Assembly (NCBI RefSeq): GCF_025465935.1
Contig: NZ_JANLNV010000026.1
Span: 62,001 to 126,000 of the forward strand
DNA length: 64,000 nucleotides
Origin: Pseudomonas sp. 7P_10.2_Bac1
Lineage (GTDB): Bacteria; Pseudomonadota; Gammaproteobacteria; Pseudomonadales; Pseudomonadaceae
Direction of reading: 5' to 3'
Shown: piece by piece, positions 16,535 through 25,119 of the stretch
Layout of the letters: each line of letters opens with the position of its first letter
Position numbering within the stretch: the first letter of the stretch is position 1
Position numbers and translations under genes: made by a program
The notes under the pieces: model-generated
Seen by the model: only the letters and a program-made list of their open reading frames with translations
What the model was told of the DNA's origin: nothing
Database searches by the model: none

Positions 16535-16786
16535 TTAGGCAGATGGTGAGGTGTAGGTTTCCGGCTTCAGAGCAATCGCGCCGTCAACCATCTCTACGGT
16601 CAAGAGGTCCCCGAGCCCCAGACCCATTTGCGCAAGTAGTTCTGGGGGTAAATCGACTATGAAGTCACCGCTTCCATCTGCGGCCATCTGCGGCGTCTTG
16701 GCATCTGACAGTCCGGGTTTTGCTTTCGACCATGATATAAACCTCTGCTCGTGCAACGAATCTAACTGATTAGTATGTTTGAGCAT
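16535..16786 (-). CDS. AbrB/MazE/SpoVT-type DNA-binding protein
   Basis: 83 residues. The stretch GSGDFIVDLPPELLAQMGLGLGDLLTVEMVDGAIALKP (about 38-74, cited in pieces: DFIVDLPPELL, GLGDLLTVEM, DGAIALKP) is a swapped-hairpin AbrB domain, as in MazE-type antitoxins. No matching toxin is adjacent; the gap to the toxin remnant is about 240 bp and that toxin has its own antitoxin partner. It may be an orphan antitoxin or a regulator of the transfer genes. The N-terminal 35 residues are unremarkable. Confidence 0.65.
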   Translation of the reverse strand: MLKHTNQLDSLHEQRFISWSKAKPGLSDAKTPQMAADGSGDFIVDLPPELLAQMGLGLGDLLTVEMVDGAIALKPETYTSPSA

Positions 16787-17027
16787 CGGTTTGAGTCTTT
16801 TGGTCCTGCTCGGAGTCAGTCTGACTGAGCGTTTCCAATGTAATACCTAAAGAACTGAGTGTGTGACGAGTAATCATGAGTGGCAGCTCTGCGGGGATGC
16901 CGTCATCGTCATCGAGAAAAATCGGTGCACATGGGCTGTCTCAGTATTCATTTTGAAGGCTTCCTGAGCTGATGTGGGTTGTGTAGCGCTTTATTGCACA
17001 CGACCCCTGTTCGTAAGGTACGAAGGT

Positions 17028-18308
17028 CTAATCTTGAGGTGGGTTCTTATTCACGAAGGCCTGTACCTCGTCATCATTCCCGGCTCCTACGCTATTACCA
17101 TCAAACATAGGTAAATCGCTTGGATGTTCAGCTTTCACTGCCGAGCTGTGCTGAGTATGCGCACCATTCGGGGCGCAGGTAAATCCAGCTCCAGTTCCCA
17201 TGGCCTCCGAAAAGCTTGAGAAACCACCTCCAGCGGAATTGTTTGACTCTTGAACTCCGCCAAAGGCGAACCCTCTGCTGTCCGTCTCCGTGGAGGCAAA
17301 GCCCATCTGTGCGGATTTGAACGCCGCTGACAGCGCAGACATGCCTCCAGTCGCCTGTGTGGCACCAGCCAAGGCTGAGGCCCCTGCAGAGGCGGCAGCG
17401 GATGCTGCCATCGTTGCAGCACCTATGGCCGCCCCAGCCCCAAAGCTACCGATGCCGGAGGATTGCCCTCCTGAACCCACTATCCCAGCCAGCATAGGTG
17501 GCAACTTGTTAACCAGGGTGAGCAGAACAACAGATGCTACGAGCAGAACGCACAAACTGTTCAGGTCGGGCGTTCCGGCCTTAAACGCTGTGTAGTATTG
17601 GTCTATGAAAGATTTTCCGATGCCTATCAGCAAGATCATTGTGAAAAGCTGAATACCAATGCCGAGTACTGCTTTGTAAAAGCTGATCGCAATATCTGAG
17701 GTCCAACGGCTTCCTCCGAACCCTAATAAAAAAACTCCGGCGTATGCCAGAAGCCATGCAGATACGAGTAGTAGCAGCATATTTACTGCAATGAGGGCTA
17801 GAACTACTAATACCACTATTGCAGCCACGAGCATTACTGCAGAAACAACCGGAGACAGCAGGGATGCTGATTCGCTGACTTTCGACAAAATACTAAAACC
17901 GATGTCTACAATCCCTGATGGGGAAAGTCCATTGCCGAGACCTGAAGCTTCGGCACTGATGGTGCGCATGGTGTTGATAATGGATAAAGATATGGCCGGA
18001 CCGTTTATCAATAGCCACCAGAAAAAACCAAGTGTTCCAAAAAACTTTATGGTTTCGGCGAAAAATTCCTGAATATCCGCTCGTCGCAGAGCCATGAACC
18101 CATACGTCCAAACCATGCTCACGAGCGCCAGACTCCAGAATAGCCAAGTGGCCGCACGAAGGATTTTGGATTGCCAGGTAATGGCTACTGCAGAGAAGCT
18201 ATCTAGGATTTGGTTCAGCATATTCCCGCTGTCCAAGTCTGCAGCCTGAGCCGCTTGTGCGCTGATGAGTGCTGCGAGCAGTAGGTGAGTCGAAATGAGC
18301 TTTTTCAT
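17028..18308 (-). CDS. trbL: P-type conjugal transfer protein TrbL
   Basis: About 426 residues. A signal peptide (MKKLISTHLLLAALISAQAA) is followed by several membrane segments (about 50-300) and a Gly/Ala/Ser-rich, membrane-free C-terminal region. This is the layout of TrbL/VirB6, the polytopic inner-membrane channel part of the mating-pair apparatus. The start is the ATG at 18306-18308, 4 bp after the trbK stop, implying coupled translation; the open frame continues 35 codons upstream but overlaps trbK. It is the last gene of a compact trbJ-trbK-trbL unit. No trbB-I, trbE ATPase or coupling protein exists in the island, so it cannot make a pore alone. Confidence 0.88.
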   Translation of the reverse strand: MKKLISTHLLLAALISAQAAQAADLDSGNMLNQILDSFSAVAITWQSKILRAATWLFWSLALVSMVWTYGFMALRRADIQEFFAETIKFFGTLGFFWWLLINGPAISLSIINTMRTISAEASGLGNGLSPSGIVDIGFSILSKVSESASLLSPVVSAVMLVAAIVVLVVLALIAVNMLLLLVSAWLLAYAGVFLLGFGGSRWTSDIAISFYKAVLGIGIQLFTMILLIGIGKSFIDQYYTAFKAGTPDLNSLCVLLVASVVLLTLVNKLPPMLAGIVGSGGQSSGIGSFGAGAAIGAATMAASAAASAGASALAGATQATGGMSALSAAFKSAQMGFASTETDSRGFAFGGVQESNNSAGGGFSSFSEAMGTGAGFTCAPNGAHTQHSSAVKAEHPSDLPMFDGNSVGAGNDDEVQAFVNKNPPQD

Positions 18309-18312
18309 GCGG

Positions 18313-18504
18313 TCACCATTGCCTGTCGTTGCTTTGGGTGTTTTTGTGGCTAAGTGCGCAAGCATCTCTAATCGCTTGCTGATCTGTTTTCGAAAGCCCT
18401 GTGGTGACGTCATTACACTTCAGCGTCTTAGAGCTGTGCTGATCGTTGCAGCCGCATACGAGGCTAATCAGCAGGGTGATACAGGTTAAGGTTCGACAGT
18501 GCAT
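18313..18504 (-). CDS. trbK: TrbK-like entry-exclusion lipoprotein
   Basis: 63 residues with a lipoprotein signal: MHCRTLTCITLLISLVCGC, with Cys in the lipobox LVCGC. The mature part is short and polar. Size, lipobox and position between trbJ and trbL match TrbK of IncP plasmids, the lipoprotein that blocks entry of related plasmids. The start ATG follows GGAG closely and lies 10 bp after trbJ. Sequence conservation is low in this family, so position carries much of the assignment. Confidence 0.78.
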   Translation of the reverse strand: MHCRTLTCITLLISLVCGCNDQHSSKTLKCNDVTTGLSKTDQQAIRDACALSHKNTQSNDRQW

Positions 18505-18513
18505 ATCTGCTCC

Positions 18514-19272
18514 TTACCAGGATCTTTCAGCGCTCTGGCTGTTATTGCCCGAGAGTGCATGTTGGTCGGCGGCTTGTTGCTGGGACTCTCGATCACCTGC
18601 TATCTGAGCTTCAGTAGCTACGGCACTTTCCTGTGCAACGAGCAAGCTTCGGATTTGGATGAGCTGATTGGCTTGGGCACTAGCCAGTTGGTTCGCCGAT
18701 TGGATCGCTTGCATTTGCCCTTCAGCGTTGACGGCTTGGCGCTGCATGTTTGCCAAGTTATTGGCATCCCGCTGTAGGGTGTTTTGTTGGCGATCAACGC
18801 TCATCAAAAGGGCGTCAGTGCTTAATTTGCGGGCAGTGCTGGCCTCTGCACGAGCAGTGGCGATGGCCCGTTGATCCTGATCTGAGCAATCTTGAGTCCC
18901 AAAGCAAGGGGACGCTGAATAATGTGAGGTGTCCTGAAATTTGGATAAGTAGTCTTCGAGGCTGCCCGCTTGGTTCCTGTAGTAGCTGAGGGTGTTCTGA
19001 GCCTCCAGCAGCTTTGTTATCGTTTGATCTGCCTGATCCCAGATATAGGATGAAGGTGCAACAGTGTTCTGCAGCATATTTTCGTACTGCATTAGCTGAG
19101 TTCGGTACTGCTCAATCTGCTTTACGACAGCGGCGACACTCTGCATTGCACTGATTGTGGTCTGCCCCAAATTCAATCCGTCGGCAACGGGTATACCTGC
19201 AAGAGCTGGTTGCAGATGTGTAGTTGCGATTGTCAGCAAACACCCAACGATAAAACCTTTGGTTTTGTTCAT
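18514..19272 (-). CDS. trbJ: P-type conjugal transfer protein TrbJ
   Basis: 252 residues with a signal peptide (MNKTKGFIVGCLLTIATT, cleaved near ALAG) and a mature part dominated by helical, Gln/Ala-rich coiled-coil segments (IEQYRTQLMQYENML; later MQAIQSANQLASAQANQLIQ). This matches TrbJ/VirB5, the periplasmic minor pilus component. The start is the ATG at 19270-19272 with GGAG 7 bp upstream; the frame is open 46 codons further but those lie over the traJ terminator. It heads the trbJ-K-L unit downstream of traJ. Confidence 0.88.
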   Translation of the reverse strand: MNKTKGFIVGCLLTIATTHLQPALAGIPVADGLNLGQTTISAMQSVAAVVKQIEQYRTQLMQYENMLQNTVAPSSYIWDQADQTITKLLEAQNTLSYYRNQAGSLEDYLSKFQDTSHYSASPCFGTQDCSDQDQRAIATARAEASTARKLSTDALLMSVDRQQNTLQRDANNLANMQRQAVNAEGQMQAIQSANQLASAQANQLIQIRSLLVAQESAVATEAQIAGDRESQQQAADQHALSGNNSQSAERSW

Positions 19273-19295
19273 GGGAACTCCAAGAAGGAACCCCG

Positions 19296-19325
19296 AATAT
19301 TTTCGGGATTTTTTAGCGGCTAAAA
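19296..19325 (-). terminator. traJ-trbJ junction hairpin plus shared 18-bp motif
   Basis: On the minus strand the traJ stop lies in TTTTAGCCGCTAAAAAAT (19325-19308), followed by the hairpin CCCGAAAATATTCGGG. The same 18-bp sequence occurs on the plus strand at 21608-21625 as half of a perfect palindrome. The hairpin could attenuate traJ-trbJ readthrough. Confidence 0.45.
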
Positions 19326-19694
19326 TTTTAAGGACTGCACCAAGTGCAGCATTTCGCTCTGGTTTGTCTCGATTCGTTTTAACAACGCCCTTACTACGCC
19401 GGGTGTCCAAGCACTGCCCGTGATGGCTAGCTTGGCGTCATCGGTCAACCAGAGCTTTAAGAGCCCGCCTAAACGACCTTGGTCAGCATTGACCTTTGCG
19501 AGCTGATGCACGCACTGCGAGTCGATAGTTCCTTTAATTACGTGTCCAAGGCTCAGGCGGCGTAGATATTCGGCCACTGTCAGGCTTGCTCGGGCTGCGT
19601 TTTCTTTAATGACTATTTCCTCGCTGGCTAAGACGGGAACTCTCAAGTGCTTGCCATATTTCCTTGAGTCCGCACGGGATCTATTCGATTGCAT
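19320..19694 (-). CDS. traJ: TraJ-like oriT-binding relaxosome protein
   Basis: 124 residues, the same size as RP4 TraJ (about 123). A ribbon-helix-helix-like N-terminus (LRVPVLASEEIVIKENAARA, then SLTVAEYLRRLSLGH) is followed by VHQLAKVNADQGRLGGLLKLWL and VRALLKRIETNQSEML. RP4 TraJ binds an inverted repeat next to nic and recruits the TraI relaxase. The start ATG has AGGAG upstream, and the RP4-like oriT begins about 50 bp upstream of it, exactly as in IncP plasmids. No relaxase gene follows; trbJ takes that place. Confidence 0.85.
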   Translation of the reverse strand: MQSNRSRADSRKYGKHLRVPVLASEEIVIKENAARASLTVAEYLRRLSLGHVIKGTIDSQCVHQLAKVNADQGRLGGLLKLWLTDDAKLAITGSAWTPGVVRALLKRIETNQSEMLHLVQSLKF

Positions 19695-19744
19695 CAGATA
19701 CTTCTCCTGTCGTAACGATGATGTTTTTCTCGCGGTAGCGAGAT

Positions 19745-19860
19745 GCCTCGCAGAGCAAGAAAGCGTTGAGTGCCGCCAGGCGCGAATAAGTAATAGTGGA
19801 ATTAGCTAGCCGGCTTGCCGGTTGGCTAACTTCACCTATCTTGCCCTTAATTTCAGTGTT
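19745..19860. other. oriT: RP4-like origin of transfer (oriT) with predicted nic site
   Basis: The order of blocks matches the RP4 oriT: GCCTCGCAGAGCA (19745-19757), GCCGCCAGGCGCGAATAAG (19772-19790), an inverted repeat TAGCTAGCCGG/CCGGTTGGCTA (19803-19813 with 19818-19828), and ACTTCACCTATCTTGCCC (19829-19846). In RP4 the last block is ACTTCACCTATCCTG|CCC, so the predicted nick is between 19843 and 19844. It lies between traJ and the TraK-like gene, as expected. The comparison is from memory of the RP4 sequence. Confidence 0.85.
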
Positions 19861-19913
19861 TCTATCGTGAGCCGAGAAGTGTTCTTTGTCTAGATAGCGA
19901 CGGGTTCTATCTT

Positions 19914-19931
19914 GAACAATTTAAATTGTTC
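19914..19931. promoter_or_regulatory. Perfect 18-bp palindrome beside oriT
   Basis: GAACAATTTAAATTGTTC is perfectly palindromic. It lies between oriT and the TraK-like gene, in the place where RP4 has its TraK-binding, bent segment. It may be an operator or a relaxosome protein site. Confidence 0.5.
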
Positions 19932-19994
19932 GCTTCAAGCATGCGAATGAACAGCGCCCAAACGGTTTAATAACAGTTGAACGGTATAGGAACG

Positions 19995-20312
19995 CTAGAT
20001 GTCCGGTTCAGCAACACTTGATTGATCGGTTGCAGAAGTTTCTAATTTGTTGGGTTCTGAGCAAAGCTGGTGGGTGTACCGTCGAAATGCTTGATAGCCG
20101 AACTGGATAGATCTTTCGTTTCGTAGTGCTTCCCATATTTGTAAAATTGACCACCCCTTGTCGATCGCACCTTGGATGTCAGTTCTTTGGATGATTAATG
20201 CTGCTCGGTTTTTATCACCAGTTGAGGCGTCTTCCGTATCTATGACCCGCTCTGCTATTCGCAGGGATAATGGTTTTATCGAAATTTCTGTAGGATTAGC
20301 TGCTTTCGCCAT
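19995..20312 (-). CDS. traK: TraK-like oriT-binding protein
   Basis: About 105 residues. The central segment, NRAALIIQRTDIQGAIDKGW, then SILQIWEALRNERSIQFGYQAFRRY, aligns well with RP4 TraK, which has the same IWE..R..G...F.Y..FR pattern and wraps the oriT leading region. Candidate starts are ATG codons at 20315 and 20312. It overlaps the 3' end of the winged-helix gene upstream. In RP4 traK is divergent from traJ; here both are on the same strand with oriT between them, a clear rearrangement of the IncP plan. Confidence 0.75.
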   Translation of the reverse strand: MAKAANPTEISIKPLSLRIAERVIDTEDASTGDKNRAALIIQRTDIQGAIDKGWSILQIWEALRNERSIQFGYQAFRRYTHQLCSEPNKLETSATDQSSVAEPDI

Positions 20313-21192
20313 CATTTGGCCCCCCATCTGTTGTTGTAGTGCCCGGGCTGGAGTGTTTACTTCGCCTATTTCCTCTTAACTTTGTTAGATGCTCGATTCC
20401 CACTGGCGAACGCTTTGAGTTCTTAACACTTGAGGGGCTAATTTCGGTATTTCTTTTCTGACCTGATGCTTTCGTAGGCGGTATCTTTTTTTCGCTTGGG
20501 CTAGCGGTCGAAGGAGAGGCGCGAAAATTGTACTCTCCAGCTCGGTACCGTTTGAGCACACCGCAAAACCACCGAAGGGGAGTGGTTCTGATGGACCCAG
20601 CCCTAACTGCTACAGTCAGCTCGTCAATCAGCTTCTGATGGTCCTCTGAAGGTACATCACCCAATGCCCGACAGATTTTATCTTTGTCGGGTTCCGAAGT
20701 GTTCGGCGGGAAGCGTAGTTTCGACGTTGCTTCCACTAGCTCGGTTTGTGCCGAGTCAGTAGTAGTATTTTTGCTTTTAAGTTTCTTGTTACTACTAGTA
20801 TTTATTAGGGTTGGATTTTCCGATTCTTGATGATCCTGTATCGGATCATCCATTTTCGGTTTTTTACAACGTGGTGAAATATCAAGGCCCTCAGGCGCAT
20901 CGGTTACATGCCATGTAGTTTTGGTGAACCTTCCCGAAGCGTCCTGCTCCCTTTCGATTTGCAGATACCCTGCTTCCTCAAGCTCCTTAAGTCCACTCCT
21001 TGTGGCGCCAGCCTTGGTTCCTCGTTGGGTTGACAGATATTCAAGGGTTAATCTGAAAGTCGGTGATGCTGAAAGTAAGTAAACGAGTAGTCCAAGTGAC
21101 TTCCAGCTCAATCTCGTATCCTTGATTATATCGTTGGGCAGAACCGTGAAATGACTATTAACCTTCCGTTTAAGAATGATTGAATTGGACAT
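20296..21192 (-). CDS. Winged-helix replication/regulatory protein of the island
   Basis: 298 residues. The N-terminal 100 residues (FTVLPNDIIKDTRLSWKSLG, then LLVYLLSASPTFRLTLEYLS and GLKELEEAGYLQIERE) form a helix-turn-helix of the HTH_36 type common in replication initiators and mobile-element regulators. The middle is polar and low-complexity, and a small conserved block LRWFCGVLKRYRAGEYNF lies near 205-222. The C-terminal tail is Ser/Thr/Lys-rich. It starts 5 bp after the AlpA-like gene and overlaps the TraK-like gene, so all three are probably one operon. Whether it supports replication of the excised form is unknown. Confidence 0.6.
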   Translation of the reverse strand: MSNSIILKRKVNSHFTVLPNDIIKDTRLSWKSLGLLVYLLSASPTFRLTLEYLSTQRGTKAGATRSGLKELEEAGYLQIEREQDASGRFTKTTWHVTDAPEGLDISPRCKKPKMDDPIQDHQESENPTLINTSSNKKLKSKNTTTDSAQTELVEATSKLRFPPNTSEPDKDKICRALGDVPSEDHQKLIDELTVAVRAGSIRTTPLRWFCGVLKRYRAGEYNFRASPSTASPSEKKIPPTKASGQKRNTEISPSSVKNSKRSPVGIEHLTKLRGNRRSKHSSPGTTTTDGGPNDGESS

Positions 21193-21197
21193 TTATC

Positions 21198-21416
21198 TCA
21201 GGCCTGATCAATGACTTTTGCAATATCCGCTGTGCGGAAATATACACGACGACCGATTTTTACGCGGCATGGCAGAATACGGCGCGAAAAGTCGTTATCG
21301 CCGCCAAGGCTTATTCGCAAGCCATCTTTGCTGCGGTGAAGGACTTCTGCCAGTTGCTCTATCGAAAGTAATGGTGCGCCTGCATAGCGAGCTAGTAGTG
21401 TTTCTTCAGTAGTCAT
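21198..21416 (-). CDS. AlpA/excisionase-like small DNA-binding protein
   Basis: 72 residues with a MerR-type helix-turn-helix (LLSIEQLAEVLHRSKDGLRI) and a closing strand VKIGRRVYFRTADIAKVI, the pattern of AlpA/Xis-like proteins. Such proteins bind near att sites to favour excision or activate the integrase gene. It lies upstream of the winged-helix gene and downstream of the integrase gene, all on the minus strand. There is only a weak ribosome site. Confidence 0.7.
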   Translation of the reverse strand: MTTEETLLARYAGAPLLSIEQLAEVLHRSKDGLRISLGGDNDFSRRILPCRVKIGRRVYFRTADIAKVIDQA

Positions 21417-21607
21417 ATTTGTCGCTCGTTTAAGTAATGTGAGCGATGATAGAGCTAGTTATGAATAGTTTTAAAGTATTTTTTGATATTTTTTATAATG
21501 TCAAATTACTTTAGCTAAAGCTGTGTGATTTTTATAGCTAAACATTTGCTGCGTAGTGGTAGTCGATAGGAGTGGTGAGTTATTTGTGTTCTGTCTGGGT
21601 GTTGTGG

Positions 21608-21638
21608 TTTTAGCCGCTAAAAAATATAGCGGCTAAAA
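21608..21638. terminator. Perfect palindrome between integrase and AlpA genes
   Basis: TTTTAGCCGCTA at 21608-21619 pairs with TAGCGGCTAAAA at 21627-21638. On either strand the arms end in A/T runs, so it can act as a bidirectional terminator for the integrase. Half of it recurs at the end of traJ. Confidence 0.6.
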
Positions 21639-21709
21639 CTTTTGGTTCGATATATGCGTTGTTTGTTTGGTCTTGCTCTGGATTTTTGTATTGATGTTTA
21701 GCTTAAGAT

Positions 21710-22774
21710 CTAAACTTTCATAGAGTCGATTTTATCTAGTTTCGCTACTAAGTCTTCTGAACGTAAATGCGTATATCTCTTGAGCATTTGCATAGATTTG
21801 TGACCGCTAATAGCGGAGACCTCCTGATCCGACAAGCCTCCCTCCACCAGGCGACTCACTGCTTCATGCCGTAAATCGTGAAATCTAAAATCAGGTAGCT
21901 TGAGCTTCTTCTTTAGCTGCCCCCAGATTTTGGTGAATGTGTACGGCCTGCGCTTTCCGTCCTTCCCAGGCTCACCAAAAAACATCAGATTGCAGTCGAT
22001 TGGTCGCACAGGGTTATCCATCGCAGCTTTGAATACTTCTGTGGCGCGTTTGCTCAGCGGGACGGTTCGCGATGAGTCGTTCTTTGTGTCTGAGAGGCGT
22101 ATGACACGCTTTGCCAAATCCACCTGAGGACGCCGTAGGGATGAGATCTCAGACGAGCGCATACCCGTTTCCAAGGCGATGCATACAATCCAGCCCAGCA
22201 TAGGGTTGCTGTGTCGATTCACGGCGGCGAGCAAATGGCGTTCTTCCTCCGGCGAGAGTCGACGATCACGACCATCTCCCGGGCTTGGCTTGCGAATGTT
22301 CAGCACTGGATTGAACGTCAGGCCCAATCCCCACTCCTGAATAGCGACGGTGTACAGGTGGCTCAACAGAGCCAACTCTAGGCGCACAGTGTTGTTGCTG
22401 ATGTTTCCATTGCGGCCGGGCTCACTCAGTCGCTTGTCGCGATAGCCGGCAATGATTTCTGCAGAGAGGGCAGCGAGAGAGTATTTGCCCAGATGCTCTA
22501 TGAGCTTCTTGGCTTTGGTGATTTCACCGCGCTGGGTGCTGGGCTTCTTGGTGGGGGTGATGTCGCTCAGGTAGCGCTTAAGTGCAGCCTCAAGCGTCAT
22601 GCGTTCGGAGCCGCTGCGCTGGATGTACACACCTCTGACCATTTCGTCTTCGGTGCGTCGAGACCAGTCCTCAGCATCACGCTTGGTGCGGAAGGTTTTA
22701 GCCACGGTAGGCCAGCCAGTTTTGCGAATCAGTGCCTTCCAGGTGCCGGAAGGTGTTTTGACGAGTGTTGCCAT
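21710..22774 (-). CDS. int: Tyrosine-type site-specific integrase
   Basis: 354 residues: an Arm/SAM-like N-terminal half and a catalytic domain with Arg206 (ALETGMRSSEI), His299 and Arg302 (HDLRHEAV), His325 (GHKSMQ) and the nucleophile Tyr334 (LKRYTHL). All residues needed for activity are present. The start ATG follows AGGAG. It lies about 130 bp from the attR core in the tRNA gene and reads away from it, the usual position for tRNA-targeting islands. Confidence 0.95.
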   Translation of the reverse strand: MATLVKTPSGTWKALIRKTGWPTVAKTFRTKRDAEDWSRRTEDEMVRGVYIQRSGSERMTLEAALKRYLSDITPTKKPSTQRGEITKAKKLIEHLGKYSLAALSAEIIAGYRDKRLSEPGRNGNISNNTVRLELALLSHLYTVAIQEWGLGLTFNPVLNIRKPSPGDGRDRRLSPEEERHLLAAVNRHSNPMLGWIVCIALETGMRSSEISSLRRPQVDLAKRVIRLSDTKNDSSRTVPLSKRATEVFKAAMDNPVRPIDCNLMFFGEPGKDGKRRPYTFTKIWGQLKKKLKLPDFRFHDLRHEAVSRLVEGGLSDQEVSAISGHKSMQMLKRYTHLRSEDLVAKLDKIDSMKV

Positions 22775-22806
22775 GAGAGGGTGCTCCTAGGCGGCTGGCG
22801 AACCAG

Positions 22807-22826
22807 CACTGTACCTAATTTGTACC
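22807..22826 (+). repeat. Putative integrase arm-type site, right copy
   Basis: CACTGTACCTAATTTGTACC, 17 of 20 identical to 11154-11173. It lies between the integrase start and attR. Confidence 0.55.
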
Positions 22827-22865
22827 CTTGGAGCGAAGGACTGTAAAAACAGTGAGCACTCCAGA

Positions 22866-22895
22866 AACACGAAAGCCGCGCAGTGCGCGGCTTTG
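22866..22895 (-). terminator. Island-supplied tRNA terminator hairpin
   Basis: AAAGCCGCGCA and TGCGCGGCTTT form the stem, preceded by AACACG as in the left copy at 10950-10985. The island therefore carries not only a replacement tRNA 3' half but a replacement terminator. Confidence 0.65.
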
Positions 22896-22899
22896 AGTA

Positions 22900-22976
<77 letters not shown>

Positions 22977-23173
22977 TTAGTAAGCCGGGGATTATAACCA
23001 TGGTTTCTAAGGAGTGCTATCCGAAAAATCTTTATTGGAGGTGCGATGAAACCTCGGTGCGAAATTCGTCGCATTTAAAGGCGTGCGGCTGCCGCAGCGC
23101 TGGATGTGTTCGCAGCTTTCGGCTGGATTTTTTGGATGCAGGGGGACGTGGGAGGCTGTGATGCCTGGAAAGC

Positions 23174-23200
23174 AAAACCCCCGGCAGGGCCGGGGGTTTT
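23174..23200 (-). terminator. rpoD intrinsic terminator
   Basis: AAAACCCCCGGC (23174-23185) and GCCGGGGGTTTT (23189-23200) form a perfect 12-bp stem with a 3-nt loop, 5 bp after the rpoD stop. Confidence 0.9.
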
Positions 23201-23204
23201 GGGA

Positions 23205-25052
<1,848 letters not shown>

Positions 25053-25119
25053 AACACCCTATCCACTGAAGGTCTTGGCGGGCAAAAAACAAGCCGAGGA
25101 TTATACCTTAGCTGTGACC

